DNA of 64,000 nucleotides from Clostridiaceae bacterium (GTDB taxonomy: Bacteria > Bacillota > Clostridia > Lachnospirales > Lachnospiraceae), in NCBI GenBank assembly GCA_009911065.1, contig QXWR01000013.1:51805-115804 (forward strand), in the 5' to 3' direction. Of the stretch, positions 53,641 to 62,430 are shown piece after piece. The notes below the pieces were generated by a model, which searched no databases, had not been told where the DNA came from, and saw nothing but the letters and a program-made list of their open reading frames with translations. Made by a program: the position numbers and the translations under genes. Every line of letters starts with the position of its first letter. Position 1 is the stretch's first letter.

Positions 53641-54795
53641 ATGAAAAAAACGAATTTTCTTTTAGCAGTCTTTGTCCTCACCGGCCTTCTTTCCGGATGC
53701 GCCGGCAACCAGCCAGCAGACAGCTCTTCCTCTGCTCCATCTGTCGGGACAGCGCCGGAAACCACCATTGCCGCCTTTACCACTGCTGCACAGGACGCTG
53801 ACAAGCCATCCATTCCAGGCGCACTGACCGTTCCGGACGAATCTGACAAACAGGGAAAAAGCGGTTTATCCGTTCCCGTCACCCCGGAAGATGTAACCCT
53901 TCGAGTCGGCTCCTTAAAAGGCCCTACCTCCATGGGACTGGTATCTCTTATGGATCGTGCCTCCAAAGGAGAAGCTGGCAATCAATATGAGTTTACCATG
54001 GTCACTGCCGCTGACGAGCTTTTGGCAAAAGTGGTCTCCGGCCAGTTAGATATTGCACTGATTCCAGCCAATACTGCCAGTATATTGTACGGAAAAACCA
54101 ACGGTCAGGTTGTCGTCCTGAATGTGAATACTTTAGGGGTTCTAAATGTTGTGTCCTCTGACGACTCCATTAAGAGTATAAAAGATCTGGCTAAAAAAGG
54201 CAAAACCGTCTATATGACAGGCAAGGGAACCACACCGGATTATGTATTCCGGTATCTGCTTTCTGCCAATGAGATGACAGAACAGGATTTAACACTGGAA
54301 TTTAAGTCAGAACCTGCGGAAGTAGCCGCCCTGCTGAAAGAGCAGCCGGATGCTATCGGCCTTTTGCCCCAGCCCTTTGTGACAGCTGCCTGTGGACAGA
54401 ACGAAAATTTAAAGATTGTGCTGGATTTGACAGAAGAATGGGATAAAGTTCAGGGAGAGGACAAAAGCCGCCTTGTGACAGGCGTTACCATTGTCCGCCG
54501 GTCCTTTTTGGAGGAAAATCCCAATGCAGTCTCCCTCTTTCTGGCAGAACACCGGGATTCCGCCCAGTATGCCAACTCCCATATAAAAGAGACGGCCCAA
54601 CTGGTTGCCGACTTAGGAATCATCGAAAAAGCACCTTTGGCAGAAAAGGCCCTTCCCTACTGCAATATTACCTGCCTGACCGGGGAAGAGATGAAATCAG
54701 CTCTGTCCGGGTATTTGAAAGTTCTCTATGACCAGGACCCGTCCTCTGTGGGCGGTCAGCTGCCGGAAGACGATTTTTATTTCTCTGGGCAATAA
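53641..54795 (+). CDS. NitT/TauT-type ABC transporter substrate-binding lipoprotein
   Basis: 384 residues. Signal peptide with lipobox LSGC (Cys about residue 20), then a Ser/Pro/Thr linker to about residue 85. The binding domain has LRVGSLKGPTSMGLVSLMD, ISGQ-type LDIALIPANTAS and KTVYMTGKGTTPDYVFRYLL. This is the fold of ThiY/SsuA/TauA-like proteins for sulfonates, nitrate, thiamine precursors and similar small molecules. The ligand cannot be read. A permease and a short ATPase follow. Ribosome site AAAGAAAGGAA upstream of the ATG. Confidence 0.88.
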   Translation: MKKTNFLLAVFVLTGLLSGCAGNQPADSSSSAPSVGTAPETTIAAFTTAAQDADKPSIPGALTVPDESDKQGKSGLSVPVTPEDVTLRVGSLKGPTSMGLVSLMDRASKGEAGNQYEFTMVTAADELLAKVVSGQLDIALIPANTASILYGKTNGQVVVLNVNTLGVLNVVSSDDSIKSIKDLAKKGKTVYMTGKGTTPDYVFRYLLSANEMTEQDLTLEFKSEPAEVAALLKEQPDAIGLLPQPFVTAACGQNENLKIVLDLTEEWDKVQGEDKSRLVTGVTIVRRSFLEENPNAVSLFLAEHRDSAQYANSHIKETAQLVADLGIIEKAPLAEKALPYCNITCLTGEEMKSALSGYLKVLYDQDPSSVGGQLPEDDFYFSGQ

Positions 54796-54797
54796 GT

Positions 54798-54821
54798 CAG
54801 GGGCTGCAGCCGCAGCCCCTG
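54798..54821 (+). promoter_or_regulatory. Intercistronic hairpin between binding protein and permease
   Basis: Perfect 10-bp GC-rich stem (54798-54807 with 54812-54821) and 4-base loop, followed by only TTTC. It may partly stop transcription or protect the upstream message, giving more binding protein than permease, a pattern common in ABC importers. Confidence 0.6.
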
Positions 54822-54846
54822 TTTCAACTTTGAAAGGATGTAAATC

Positions 54847-55599
54847 ATGTCAAAACCGATTCTTCGAAAAGCTGGAATCCTTCTGTTTTGGGCTGCTATA
54901 TGGCAGGTTGCGGCCCTGGCGATTGACAATCCCATTCTTTTTGTAAGCCCCCTGGATGTGGGAAAATCTTTTTTGTACCTCATTCCCTCTCCTGGTTTTT
55001 GGATTTCCATAGGCCGGTCTTTCGGCAAAATCAGCCTGGGATTTCTGGCCGCTTTTTTCTGCGGCATAGCAGCAGGAGCCATGGCATACCGTTTTTTCTT
55101 GTTTCGGGAGCTGGCCGAACCTGTGATTCTGCTGATAAAGTCCATTCCCGTGGCCTCTTTTGTCATCCTCGCCCTTATCTGGATTGGGTCTGGGAATCTG
55201 GCTGTTTTCATCTCTTTTTTAGTGGTATTTCCCATTCTTTATGAAAATACCATAACCGGACTGGAAAACACAGACCAGAAGCTTCTGGAGATGGCACAGG
55301 TATTTGCTTTTTCTCCTTGGGGAAAGCTTCGTCTGATCTATCTTCCAGCTATGCTGCCCTACATCATTGCAGGCTGCCGGATTGGCCTTGGAATGAGCTG
55401 GAAGTCTGGCATTGCAGCAGAAGTGATTGGCGTTCCCTCCCATACCATTGGAGAAAATCTGTATATGGCAAAAATCTATTTAAGCACTGGAGACCTGTTT
55501 GCCTGGACCATTGTCATCATTTTGGTCAGCACCTGTTTTGAGAAAATTTTCCTGCTGCTTTTACAGAAAGGAGTTCGTCTATGCTTCCGTTTCAGCTAA
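54847..55599 (+). CDS. NitT/TauT-type ABC transporter permease
   Basis: 250 residues, about six helices, SsuC/ThiX-type. Characteristic segments include the EAA loop MAQVFAFSPWGKLRLIYLPA and the C-terminal GMSWKSGIAAEVIGVPSHTI. The mid-region FGKISLGFLAAFFCGIAAGA is the first part of the core domain. The final 19 bases overlap the ATPase gene start, so the two are translationally coupled. It forms the importer with neighbours on both sides. Confidence 0.9.
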   Translation: MSKPILRKAGILLFWAAIWQVAALAIDNPILFVSPLDVGKSFLYLIPSPGFWISIGRSFGKISLGFLAAFFCGIAAGAMAYRFFLFRELAEPVILLIKSIPVASFVILALIWIGSGNLAVFISFLVVFPILYENTITGLENTDQKLLEMAQVFAFSPWGKLRLIYLPAMLPYIIAGCRIGLGMSWKSGIAAEVIGVPSHTIGENLYMAKIYLSTGDLFAWTIVIILVSTCFEKIFLLLLQKGVRLCFRFS

Positions 55600-56177
55600 A
55601 CATCCAAAACCTGTCCAAATCCTATAACGGACTTTGTATCTGGAAAGGGCTGAACCTAACCCTTTCCTCTGACCATATTTACTGCCTTATGGGTCCTTCC
55701 GGCGTGGGAAAAACCACGCTGCTGCGAATCCTTTTAGGATTGGAGCAGCCAGATAGCGGCTCTTTTTCTTTCTCACCCTCTCAATCAGACCAAATGACTG
55801 CTGTGTTTCAGGAGGACCGACTCAGCGAAACTTTCTCTCCTTTTGACAATGTAATGGCTGCCACCAGAAAAACCTTAAGCCGAAATCAGGTCATGGCAGA
55901 GCTTTGCCGCCTGCTTCCCCCAGAATCTGTCACACGGCCAGTCTGCACGTTAAGCGGCGGCATGAAACGCCGCACAGCCATTCTCCGCAGCCTGCTGGCC
56001 CCATCCTGCTCAATCCTTATGGATGAGCCGTTCACTGGTCTGGACGAAGACACCAAATATCAGGTCATCCAATATATAAAGGAAAAGGCTGGTCGTCGCC
56101 TTCTTTTGATTTCTACTCATCAGGAGGAAGATGTGGACCTTCTGGAGGGAACTTTGCTGCGTCCTTTTGAGGGTTAA
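55581..56177 (+). CDS. NitT/TauT-type ABC transporter ATPase (short)
   Basis: 198 residues, shorter than the usual 240-260. All motifs are present: Walker A GPSGVGKTTLLRILLG, Q-loop VFQEDRLSETFSP, signature LSGGMKRRTAIL, Walker B SILMDEPFTGLDEDT and switch ISTHQEED. It lacks the C-terminal extension after the H-loop. Ribosome site AGAAAGGAG lies in the permease gene. Its 3' end overlaps the converging Cthe_2159-like gene by 65 bases. Confidence 0.88.
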   Translation: MLPFQLNIQNLSKSYNGLCIWKGLNLTLSSDHIYCLMGPSGVGKTTLLRILLGLEQPDSGSFSFSPSQSDQMTAVFQEDRLSETFSPFDNVMAATRKTLSRNQVMAELCRLLPPESVTRPVCTLSGGMKRRTAILRSLLAPSCSILMDEPFTGLDEDTKYQVIQYIKEKAGRRLLLISTHQEEDVDLLEGTLLRPFEG

Positions 56178-57819
56178 TCCTTCTTTCCCCTCTTTCTGAT
56201 TCTCCGTCCCCTTCCGGCCATCTCCTGTCTCCTGGTCTTTTGCCTCCTTCACGGCCTCCTCTGGCAGTCCCCAAAACCGTCTCCACTCCTGTAATTTCTA
56301 TTTCCTTCTCCTCCTCTTCTTTCTCCCCGGTTCTCACCCGGTATTTTCTTCCTTCTTCCAGCCCCGGCACACTGATGATTGCCGTGTCAAAAGCTTTTTC
56401 CGGTCCATACTCTCCCAGCACAGTCCCGTCTTCTTCCATAAGACGAATGATACTGCCTGCCTCCTGACTTTCTTCCCAATACACCACCAAATAATTTTGG
56501 GTAGATTTCTCCCCAAAAGTCTGCATCATTCCGCTGGTTCCCGCTGCAAACACCGTCCCTCCTGTAAGCTCTGACATTCCGTTGTAATCCAGTATGCCAT
56601 CTCTCTGACTGGTTGGACCACTTATATATACCGTCCCTCCTTCTATGTACAAATCACCGTTGGAATCAATCCCGTCTGCCATAGCGTCCAGCCACACTTC
56701 GCCTCCTGCAATACGGGTATACACCCCTTCCTGATCCATCATTTTTTCTCTTTCCGTCTCCACAGAAGCAGCAGAATTAATTCCGTCATCCAAAGATTTT
56801 ACTTTTATAACTCCCCCAAAAATATCCACGGTCTTTCCGGCCAGCCCTTCCTGACTCTCTGTAATTTCTATTTGCCCCCCGTTTATAATCAAAGCTGTTT
56901 CTGCCTGTATCCCATCATCTTTTGCCCCTATGGTTATGGTCCCTCCGTCAATCCAGATAAATCCTTTTTCCTCATCTTTATCTTGGTTGGATTTTATTCC
57001 ATCTTTTCCTGCCTGAATGTTCAGCACACCGTCCTGAATGATAATTGAGTCTTTTCCTTTCAGCCCGTCATCTGCTGACACAATTTGGATGTTTCCTGAT
57101 ATAACTTTTAAATTGTCCTTACTTCGAATCCCGTTCTTATAATTTCCGTACACCCACAGCTCTCCCTGACCATTGATGGTCAAATCGCCGTTTGTAAAAA
57201 TTGGTCCGTCTGGTTCATCTTCCTCCTGACTTTCATATTGATATGCGCTGCCATCCTGGAAAACATTTTTCGTCCCTTCTGCCAGCGTCAAAACCACCTT
57301 ACATTTGCCTGAACTATACAAAGGCGCTGTGGTGTCATTGGACAGCTCCACTCCCTTTAACACCAGCCGCACCAACTCCCCCTCAGCTGCGTCAATACGT
57401 ATCTGTCCGTTTTCCATGGACCCAGACACCACAAAAGTACCGCCTTCCTGGATTACTGCTCTTTTGTCTGATACCAAAATCCCAGCGCCTTCTGCCGAAA
57501 TTCCTTTATCCTCCAACAATATTTTCCCAGCCTCTGCCTCATCCCACTGGCAATCCAAATCCTCCGGCTCATAGGAAATCGCTTTTTCCCTCCCTTCTCC
57601 CAAAATCACGGTTTTAACAATTCTGTTATCTATGTCCTCCTTTTGTTTCCCAGCATCCACACTCGCTTCTTGATTCCCAACATCCAGATTCCCTTCTTGA
57701 TTCCCAGCATCCGTTTTCTCTGCTGCCCAATGAGTTTTCCCTCCGCATCCGGTAATCTGAGTCAACAAAATCCCGCCTGCAAGGCCCATCACTGCCCATG
57801 ATCTTTTGACACCTTTCAT
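56113..57819 (-). CDS. Cthe_2159-like carbohydrate-binding lipoprotein (DUF4353)
   Basis: About 568 residues. The start MKGVKRSWAVMGLAGG at 57819 follows AGGAAGG at 5 bases; an upstream frame to 57972 would overlap the DUF4956 gene. A lipoprotein signal with TGC (Cys about 24) precedes a linker with a short repeat (AGNQEGNLDVGNQEASVD). The central 350 residues form many short beta-strand turns (GKDGIKSNQDKD, GGQIEITESQEGL, GDLYIEGGTVYISG), as in Cthe_2159 beta-helix proteins that bind cellulose/polygalacturonate. The C-terminal tail is rich in Gly, Arg and Glu. It is followed upstream on the same strand by DUF4956 and VTC genes, a common trio. Confidence 0.82.
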   Translation of the reverse strand: MKGVKRSWAVMGLAGGILLTQITGCGGKTHWAAEKTDAGNQEGNLDVGNQEASVDAGKQKEDIDNRIVKTVILGEGREKAISYEPEDLDCQWDEAEAGKILLEDKGISAEGAGILVSDKRAVIQEGGTFVVSGSMENGQIRIDAAEGELVRLVLKGVELSNDTTAPLYSSGKCKVVLTLAEGTKNVFQDGSAYQYESQEEDEPDGPIFTNGDLTINGQGELWVYGNYKNGIRSKDNLKVISGNIQIVSADDGLKGKDSIIIQDGVLNIQAGKDGIKSNQDKDEEKGFIWIDGGTITIGAKDDGIQAETALIINGGQIEITESQEGLAGKTVDIFGGVIKVKSLDDGINSAASVETEREKMMDQEGVYTRIAGGEVWLDAMADGIDSNGDLYIEGGTVYISGPTSQRDGILDYNGMSELTGGTVFAAGTSGMMQTFGEKSTQNYLVVYWEESQEAGSIIRLMEEDGTVLGEYGPEKAFDTAIISVPGLEEGRKYRVRTGEKEEEEKEIEITGVETVLGTARGGREGGKRPGDRRWPEGDGESERGERRINPQKDAAKFPPEGPHLPPDE

Positions 57820-57946
57820 TTTTTCCTTCCTTTCTGTCATCCTTCCATTTTCTTTGTTTCTGTTTTCTTTGTTTCCGTTCCATGACTTAAAACAAATTAT
57901 CATTTTCAGAAAAATCACATCTTTTTTAAGGGTTACAATCAAACCG

Positions 57947-58624
57947 TCACAACTCTTCCCGCCCAGAAGCAATCTTTCCGCAGACCAAACTTAGATTCCC
58001 GTTTCTGCAGCGCACCTCATCCAGAAATTCTTTTTCCTGTCGGTTATCCCGCAAACGTATATGATACTGCAGCTCGTACAAACTTCCCATGTTTACCGTC
58101 CGCACCCGCATTAGCTCGGCCTGTTTTGTATATTTTTGAAACACCTTATCAAAAATTCCCGGATAATCCAGATTTTCCGGAATCGTCACCCTCAGCTCCT
58201 TCTCACTGACATTCCATTTTTCCCAAGGGATTCCAAGAATCAGAAACGTCACCCCTCCGGCTGCCATTACAAGGATAAAGGCAACTCCCAAATATCCCAT
58301 CCCTGTTGCCAGCCCTGCCGCCATCGCCAGAAAAATACTGCTGATTTCCCTGGAATTTCCCGGCGCTGACCGAAATCGGACCAGATTGAAAGCTCCCATC
58401 ACGGCCACTCCGGTTCCAAGATTTCCGTTGACCAGCATAATCACCGTCTGCACCATCACTGGCAAAAGAATCAATGTCAGAAGAAAATTTCTGGATGTGT
58501 GATTTTTATAATCATGAATCCACGCCAATCCTATCCCTAAAACAAAGGACCCTGCCATACACGCAAAATATTCCCCTGGCCCGAACAAGGCATCTGACCC
58601 TTTGAACAAAATACTGTTAAGCAC
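57947..58624 (-). CDS. DUF4956 membrane protein
   Basis: 225 residues with about four helices in the first 130 (YFACMAGSFVLGIGLAWIHD, LLTLILLPVMVQTVIMLVNG, ISSIFLAMAAGLATGMGYLG), followed by a soluble domain. The motif GVAVMGAFNLVRFRSAPGNSRE is the DUF4956 hallmark. GTG start at 58624 inside the VTC gene end (8-base overlap), with a GGGGAGTGG ribosome site. DUF4956 proteins are usually paired with VTC-type polymerases; their function is unproven. Confidence 0.85.
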   Translation of the reverse strand: MLNSILFKGSDALFGPGEYFACMAGSFVLGIGLAWIHDYKNHTSRNFLLTLILLPVMVQTVIMLVNGNLGTGVAVMGAFNLVRFRSAPGNSREISSIFLAMAAGLATGMGYLGVAFILVMAAGGVTFLILGIPWEKWNVSEKELRVTIPENLDYPGIFDKVFQKYTKQAELMRVRTVNMGSLYELQYHIRLRDNRQEKEFLDEVRCRNGNLSLVCGKIASGREEL

Positions 58625-59348
58625 AGATTTCCACTCCCCTTTCTTTAAAATCTTTTTCTGTGCTTTCTTCTATGTAGTTCTGATAATATGTACCGTATTT
58701 TGAAAATGATGTGGGGTAAATGTCCAGCTCCGACAAAATCCGGCTCATCCATAAAGGCATTGCGCCAGGTATTTTTACCTCCATTAACAACATTTCCCAG
58801 GGCATCAGCAGCGTTCCATAAACTCCCTTATCCAGCTCCAGCACATGTTGTCTGGCCCGAATATTCATATCGAATGTAATTCGAAAATCCGGATTATTTT
58901 TTTCGTAAAAGGCAAGCCGGTCATAAGCCAGATAGACTGCGGGACGAGCCTGATAAAAATCCAGTGTATAATCAATCTCCCGCAAAATCTGACTGTCCAT
59001 ATTTGGCCGTATTCCATTATAAAGATACTTTTTGGCCTCCTCATATCTCATGGGTATCCGCCGTTTATATACAATTCCGTCAAACTTTTTCTTTAATTCC
59101 ACATACACCAAATCCGGCTCCTTTGGCGTTCCGTAGCTGCGAAGCCTTAACTTTTCTTTATAACAAGGCTTTTCCAATGAATGCTGAATCATTTGAAAAT
59201 CCTCTGTATCAAAATAAATGTTGCATATCGTATGTTTCCCATATGGTTCCGGACTAAGCCGTGTAATCATTCTGCCCAACAATTCCTGATACTGCTCTCT
59301 GGTAATCTTATATTTTTTCTCATAACGTCTGAAAATTTCCTGTGCCAT
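58617..59348 (-). CDS. VTC-domain (polyphosphate polymerase-like) protein
   Basis: About 243 residues. It reads FRRYEKKYKITREQYQEL, then YFDTEDFQM, LRLRSYG, VYVELKKKFDGIVYKRR and LLMEVKIPGAMPLWM: the basic triphosphate-tunnel and Glu-x-Lys residues of VTC/CYTH-like domains. The yeast VTC4 domain makes polyphosphate from ATP; bacterial forms with DUF4956 and CotH or Cthe_2159 partners are poorly studied. The start at 59348 is preceded by CAGGAGG at 8 bases; an ATG at 59375 lies too close to its ribosome site. Confidence 0.87.
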   Translation of the reverse strand: MAQEIFRRYEKKYKITREQYQELLGRMITRLSPEPYGKHTICNIYFDTEDFQMIQHSLEKPCYKEKLRLRSYGTPKEPDLVYVELKKKFDGIVYKRRIPMRYEEAKKYLYNGIRPNMDSQILREIDYTLDFYQARPAVYLAYDRLAFYEKNNPDFRITFDMNIRARQHVLELDKGVYGTLLMPWEMLLMEVKIPGAMPLWMSRILSELDIYPTSFSKYGTYYQNYIEESTEKDFKERGVEICA

Positions 59349-59512
59349 CTGTCTTTCCTCCTGATTTCTTCCCATTTCCTTCCTTTGCTGTCCGGATTGT
59401 TTTTCATATTAATGGAAAAATGTGTTTGGATTTTGATGGAAATGTGAGAAATCAATGAATATTCCAACTCTCCATTCACTCTATCATCTGATCAGGAATC
59501 CAGCACAAAAAG

Positions 59513-59549
59513 GAGAGTGTCGCAAAATTCTCTGTTTTGCAGCACTCTC
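59513..59549 (-). terminator. Second terminator after the tRNA operon
   Basis: A 15-bp stem with one mismatch (59513-59527 with 59535-59549), T-run on the minus strand. With the hairpin at 59583-59629 it gives tandem termination upstream of the VTC gene. Confidence 0.7.
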
Positions 59550-59582
59550 TCTTTCTCATAAACCAAGGAAGGCTTTTAAGTG

Positions 59583-59629
59583 AAAAGACCTTGCAAACAC
59601 AGCATTCCACTGTATTTGCAAGGTCTTTT
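59583..59629 (-). terminator. Terminator of the tRNA operon
   Basis: Perfect 15-bp stem (59583-59597 with 59615-59629), possibly extended inside, 4 bases past the last tRNA. TTTT ends the minus-strand arm. Confidence 0.85.
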
Positions 59630-59632
59630 AAA

Positions 59633-59705
59633 CTGGGCTAGCTGGATTCGAACCAGCGAAATGCAGGAGTCAAAGTCCTGTGCCTTACCGCTTGGCTATA
59701 GCCCA
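59633..59705 (-). tRNA. tRNA-Gln (TTG anticodon)
   Basis: 73 bases: acceptor stem TGGGCTA/TAGCCCA, anticodon loop CTTTGAC with TTG, and T-arm GGTTCGAATCC. CCA is not encoded. Last of four minus-strand tRNAs. Confidence 0.93.
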
Positions 59706-59869
59706 AAAATATGCTTTTTACTGTAAACCGTCTCATCTATCTGTAATCGTGTATTATCATAGCATAGTTTTTATTCCTTTGCAAGCAGGTTTTCCTCTTT
59801 TTACAATTAAACCGCTTGTTGCGGCAGGTGGCAAAACTGCCAATTGACGGTTATAAAACCCTGATTCAG

Positions 59870-59948
59870 TGCGGGTGACAGGACTCGAACCTGCACGGTT
59901 GCCCGCCAGCTCCTAAGGCTGGTGCGTCTGCCATTCCGCCACACCCGC
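59870..59948 (-). tRNA. tRNA-Leu (TAG anticodon)
   Basis: 79 bases: acceptor GCGGGTG/CACCCGC, anticodon loop CTTAGGA with TAG, a moderately long variable arm (CGGGCAACCGT) and T-arm GGTTCGAGTCC. CCA is not encoded. Confidence 0.92.
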
Positions 59949-60056
59949 AGATTGTACGTTTTTAGTTTCCGCCGCAAAAGTGCAAATCTGTAACCGTTTC
60001 CAAAAATCATAGTTTCCATAGATTTATGATAAAAAAAAATTCCCGAAGGAATTTAA

Positions 60057-60131
60057 GGTGGATAAAGGGATTCGAACCCTTGGCCTCCAGAGCCACAATC
60101 TGGCGCGCTAACCAACTGCGCTATACCCACC
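60057..60131 (-). tRNA. tRNA-His (GTG anticodon)
   Basis: 75 bases with the extra 5' G typical of tRNA-His: acceptor GGTGGGTA/TATCCACC (8 bp), anticodon loop TTGTGGC, T-arm GGTTCGAATCC. Confidence 0.93.
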
Positions 60132-60256
60132 ATATTGCATCGGGAAAATATACAATCTGCACATTTCCCAGGTGCCGTGCCATCTGGCAAGAAATACTGC
60201 TGACACATTTGCAGAAAACAAATATCTGCCGCACTGCGGTTCCCCGCTTTGTGCAA

Positions 60257-60330
<74 letters not shown>

Positions 60331-60498
60331 AAAAAATATCCAACAGGCTTCGCCACTTGGCGACGGATTAAATTCTACCACATCCTTATAAAAAAAGCAA
60401 GTACTTTTTCTTTATTATTCTTTTTTTCTTGACATTTTTTTAATGCTATGCTACCTTATTAAAGTGCGTAAATACAGTTTCATTCACTTGCAACGGGG

Positions 60499-60562
60499 CA
60501 GGTGGGGCTTTTGGTTCATGTCATTTTGTTAAGGACATTGGCTTTTGCTCCCCCTGTTTTTT
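60499..60562 (+). terminator. Attenuator-like terminator in the symporter leader
   Basis: Arms 60499-60508 (CAGGTGGGGC) and 60547-60556 (GCTCCCCCTG) pair at 9 of 10 positions; further pairing (ATGTC/GACAT) extends the hairpin inside. Six T follow. It lies upstream of the symporter start in what should be its leader, so it probably works as an attenuator. Confidence 0.65.
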
Positions 60563-60591
60563 CGTGCCAAATCTGGATTTATGCCTAACCG

Positions 60592-60608
60592 CCCTGCTGG
60601 CAGCAGGG
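60592..60608 (+). promoter_or_regulatory. Short hairpin beside the symporter ribosome site
   Basis: CCCTGCT GGC AGCAGGG, a perfect 7-bp stem with 3-base loop ending a few bases before GAGGAGG. It may limit access to the ribosome site or insulate it. Confidence 0.5.
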
Positions 60609-60625
60609 AAAAGAGGAGGAAGCGT

Positions 60626-62116
60626 ATGATTGAAATCATCACAAACGTCAATGGTATTGTCAATAATTTTGTATGGGGAATCCCCATGCTGGTGCTTTTA
60701 GTTGGCACTGGAATCCTGATGACCTGCCTGACAAAGGTGTTTCAGATCTCTCACTTTGGATATTGGATGAAACACACTTTAGGAAGCATTTTCACAGACA
60801 AACACATTACGGCCCACACAGACAAAGAAGATCAGTCCATTACCCAGTTCCAATCTCTGTGTACAGCTCTTGCCGCAACCATCGGAACAGGCAACATTGT
60901 GGGAGTCTCTTCCGCTTTGCTGTTTGGCGGTCCGGGTGCCATCTTCTGGATGTGGATTGTAGCCTTTTTCGGAATGATGACCAACTACTCGGAAAATGTG
61001 CTTGGCATCTATTACCGCAGGAAAAATGATAAGGGTGAATGGTGCGGAGGGGCTATGTATTATCTCCGGGACGGATTGGGAGCGAAAAACGGCATGAAAC
61101 CGCTTGGGTCAGTACTTGCCATGTTATTTGCCGTCTTCTGTCTCCTTGCCTCCTTTGGCATCGGTAATATGAGCCAGATCAATTCTATCGCCGGAAATAT
61201 GAAGGCAGCGTTTCATATTCCTACCGTAGCCACTGGTATCGTTTTGATGATTCTGGCCGGTTTGGTAGTGTTAGGGGGCATTAAACGAATTGCTACGGTC
61301 ACAGAAAAGCTGGTTCCTTTTATGGCTATTTTCTATATTATCGGCTCTCTTGTATTGTGTATCATCAATGCCGGACAGCTGATTCCTGCGCTGACCTCCA
61401 TCTTTAAGGGCGCTTTTGCCATGAAAGCAGTAGGAGGCGGTATTGTAGGCGCTGGAATTAAAATGGCTCTTACCTGGGGCATGAAACGGGGCGTATTTTC
61501 CAATGAGGCTGGACTTGGCTCTTCGGTCATGGTCCATTCCAGCTCCAATGTAAAAGAACCTGTCCGCCAGGGCATGTGGGGTATCTTTGAAGTATTTGCA
61601 GATACGATTGTGGTCTGCAGTCTGACTGCCCTCACCGTGCTAACATCGGGCCTTGTGGATTTGGAAACCGGCACGGTTATCAGTGAGGCAGAGGGTTCTG
61701 CACTGGTAGGAGAGGCCTTTTCCAAAGTATTTGGACCAGCCGGACCAGCATTTATCGCTATCGCTATTTTGCTGTTTGCATTCTCCACTGTGCTGGGATG
61801 GAGCCATTATGGTTCCAAGGCTTTTGAGTATCTTTTTGGCTCCGGCTCTATTATTGTTTATCGTATTATTTTTATTGTGTTTATTTTGTGCGGCGCTACC
61901 ATGCGCCTGGATTTGGCCTGGGACCTGTCCGATACATTCAACGGACTGATGGCGATTCCCAACTTGATTGGCGTCCTTGCATTATCACCGGTTGTATGTA
62001 AAATCACAAAAAATTATGTGGACCGCCGGATTCGGAATCTTGACAAAGAACCTATGTTGTCTGCTTTTCCAGAGATACAAAAAATGCAATCCGCCAGTTT
62101 GAAGGAAAGCGATTGA
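60626..62116 (+). CDS. Sodium:alanine/glycine symporter (AGCS family)
   Basis: About 496 residues with ten or eleven helices. AGCS hallmarks are the N-terminal WGIPMLVLLVGTGILM, AATIGTGNIVGVSSALLFGG with GPGAIFWMW, and the later SNEAGLGSSVMVHSSS. These proteins import alanine or glycine with sodium. The start at 60626 (MIEIITNVNG) follows GAGGAGG at 5 bases; a longer frame to 60545 runs through the leader hairpins. It is monocistronic with a terminator downstream. Confidence 0.93.
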   Translation: MIEIITNVNGIVNNFVWGIPMLVLLVGTGILMTCLTKVFQISHFGYWMKHTLGSIFTDKHITAHTDKEDQSITQFQSLCTALAATIGTGNIVGVSSALLFGGPGAIFWMWIVAFFGMMTNYSENVLGIYYRRKNDKGEWCGGAMYYLRDGLGAKNGMKPLGSVLAMLFAVFCLLASFGIGNMSQINSIAGNMKAAFHIPTVATGIVLMILAGLVVLGGIKRIATVTEKLVPFMAIFYIIGSLVLCIINAGQLIPALTSIFKGAFAMKAVGGGIVGAGIKMALTWGMKRGVFSNEAGLGSSVMVHSSSNVKEPVRQGMWGIFEVFADTIVVCSLTALTVLTSGLVDLETGTVISEAEGSALVGEAFSKVFGPAGPAFIAIAILLFAFSTVLGWSHYGSKAFEYLFGSGSIIVYRIIFIVFILCGATMRLDLAWDLSDTFNGLMAIPNLIGVLALSPVVCKITKNYVDRRIRNLDKEPMLSAFPEIQKMQSASLKESD

Positions 62117-62168
62117 ATCGGAAAGGGATGAAAGTTTTCCTGTATGCTTTTCCTAAAATAGTCCAAAT

Positions 62169-62207
62169 AAAAACAGGGTTTTGCCTTTGGCATGAAACCC
62201 TGTTTTT
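62169..62207. terminator. Bidirectional terminator after the symporter
   Basis: Perfect 13-bp stem (62169-62181 with 62195-62207) flanked by A and T residues, between converging genes. Confidence 0.85.
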
Positions 62208-62214
62208 GTTCTTG

Positions 62215-62430
62215 TCACCACTCTTTTTGTATTTCTTCTTCCCGCACATCGTATATTCTCATAAAATCCTTCAAATCTTTTTCGCTGCCAATTACCATCA
62301 ATTCTTCAAATTTCCCGGTCTTTGTTCCTTTAAATCCCGCCACCTGCTCTCCTGTGCAAATACTGCTGCGAATGACCGGAATTTTTCCGGTCTTATCATA
62401 TGGCTTTGGTTTCTCCCGTTTCCAAAACAT
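62215..62430 (-). CDS. Small conserved protein of unknown function (71 aa)
   Basis: A 71-residue soluble protein, MFWKREKPK at the start, then IPVIRSSICTGEQVAGFKGT and a C-terminal half with EELMVIGSEKDLKDFMRIYD. It resembles a conserved small Firmicutes protein that databases sometimes mislabel aspartate dehydrogenase. Function is unknown. AGGAG lies 12 bases upstream of the ATG. It ends 8 bases from the terminator, which it may share with the symporter. Confidence 0.65.
   Translation of the reverse strand: MFWKREKPKPYDKTGKIPVIRSSICTGEQVAGFKGTKTGKFEELMVIGSEKDLKDFMRIYDVREEEIQKEW

Noticed and set aside
60460..60625. Glycine riboswitch before the AGCS symporter
   Set aside because: The conserved glycine-aptamer core sequences are not present.
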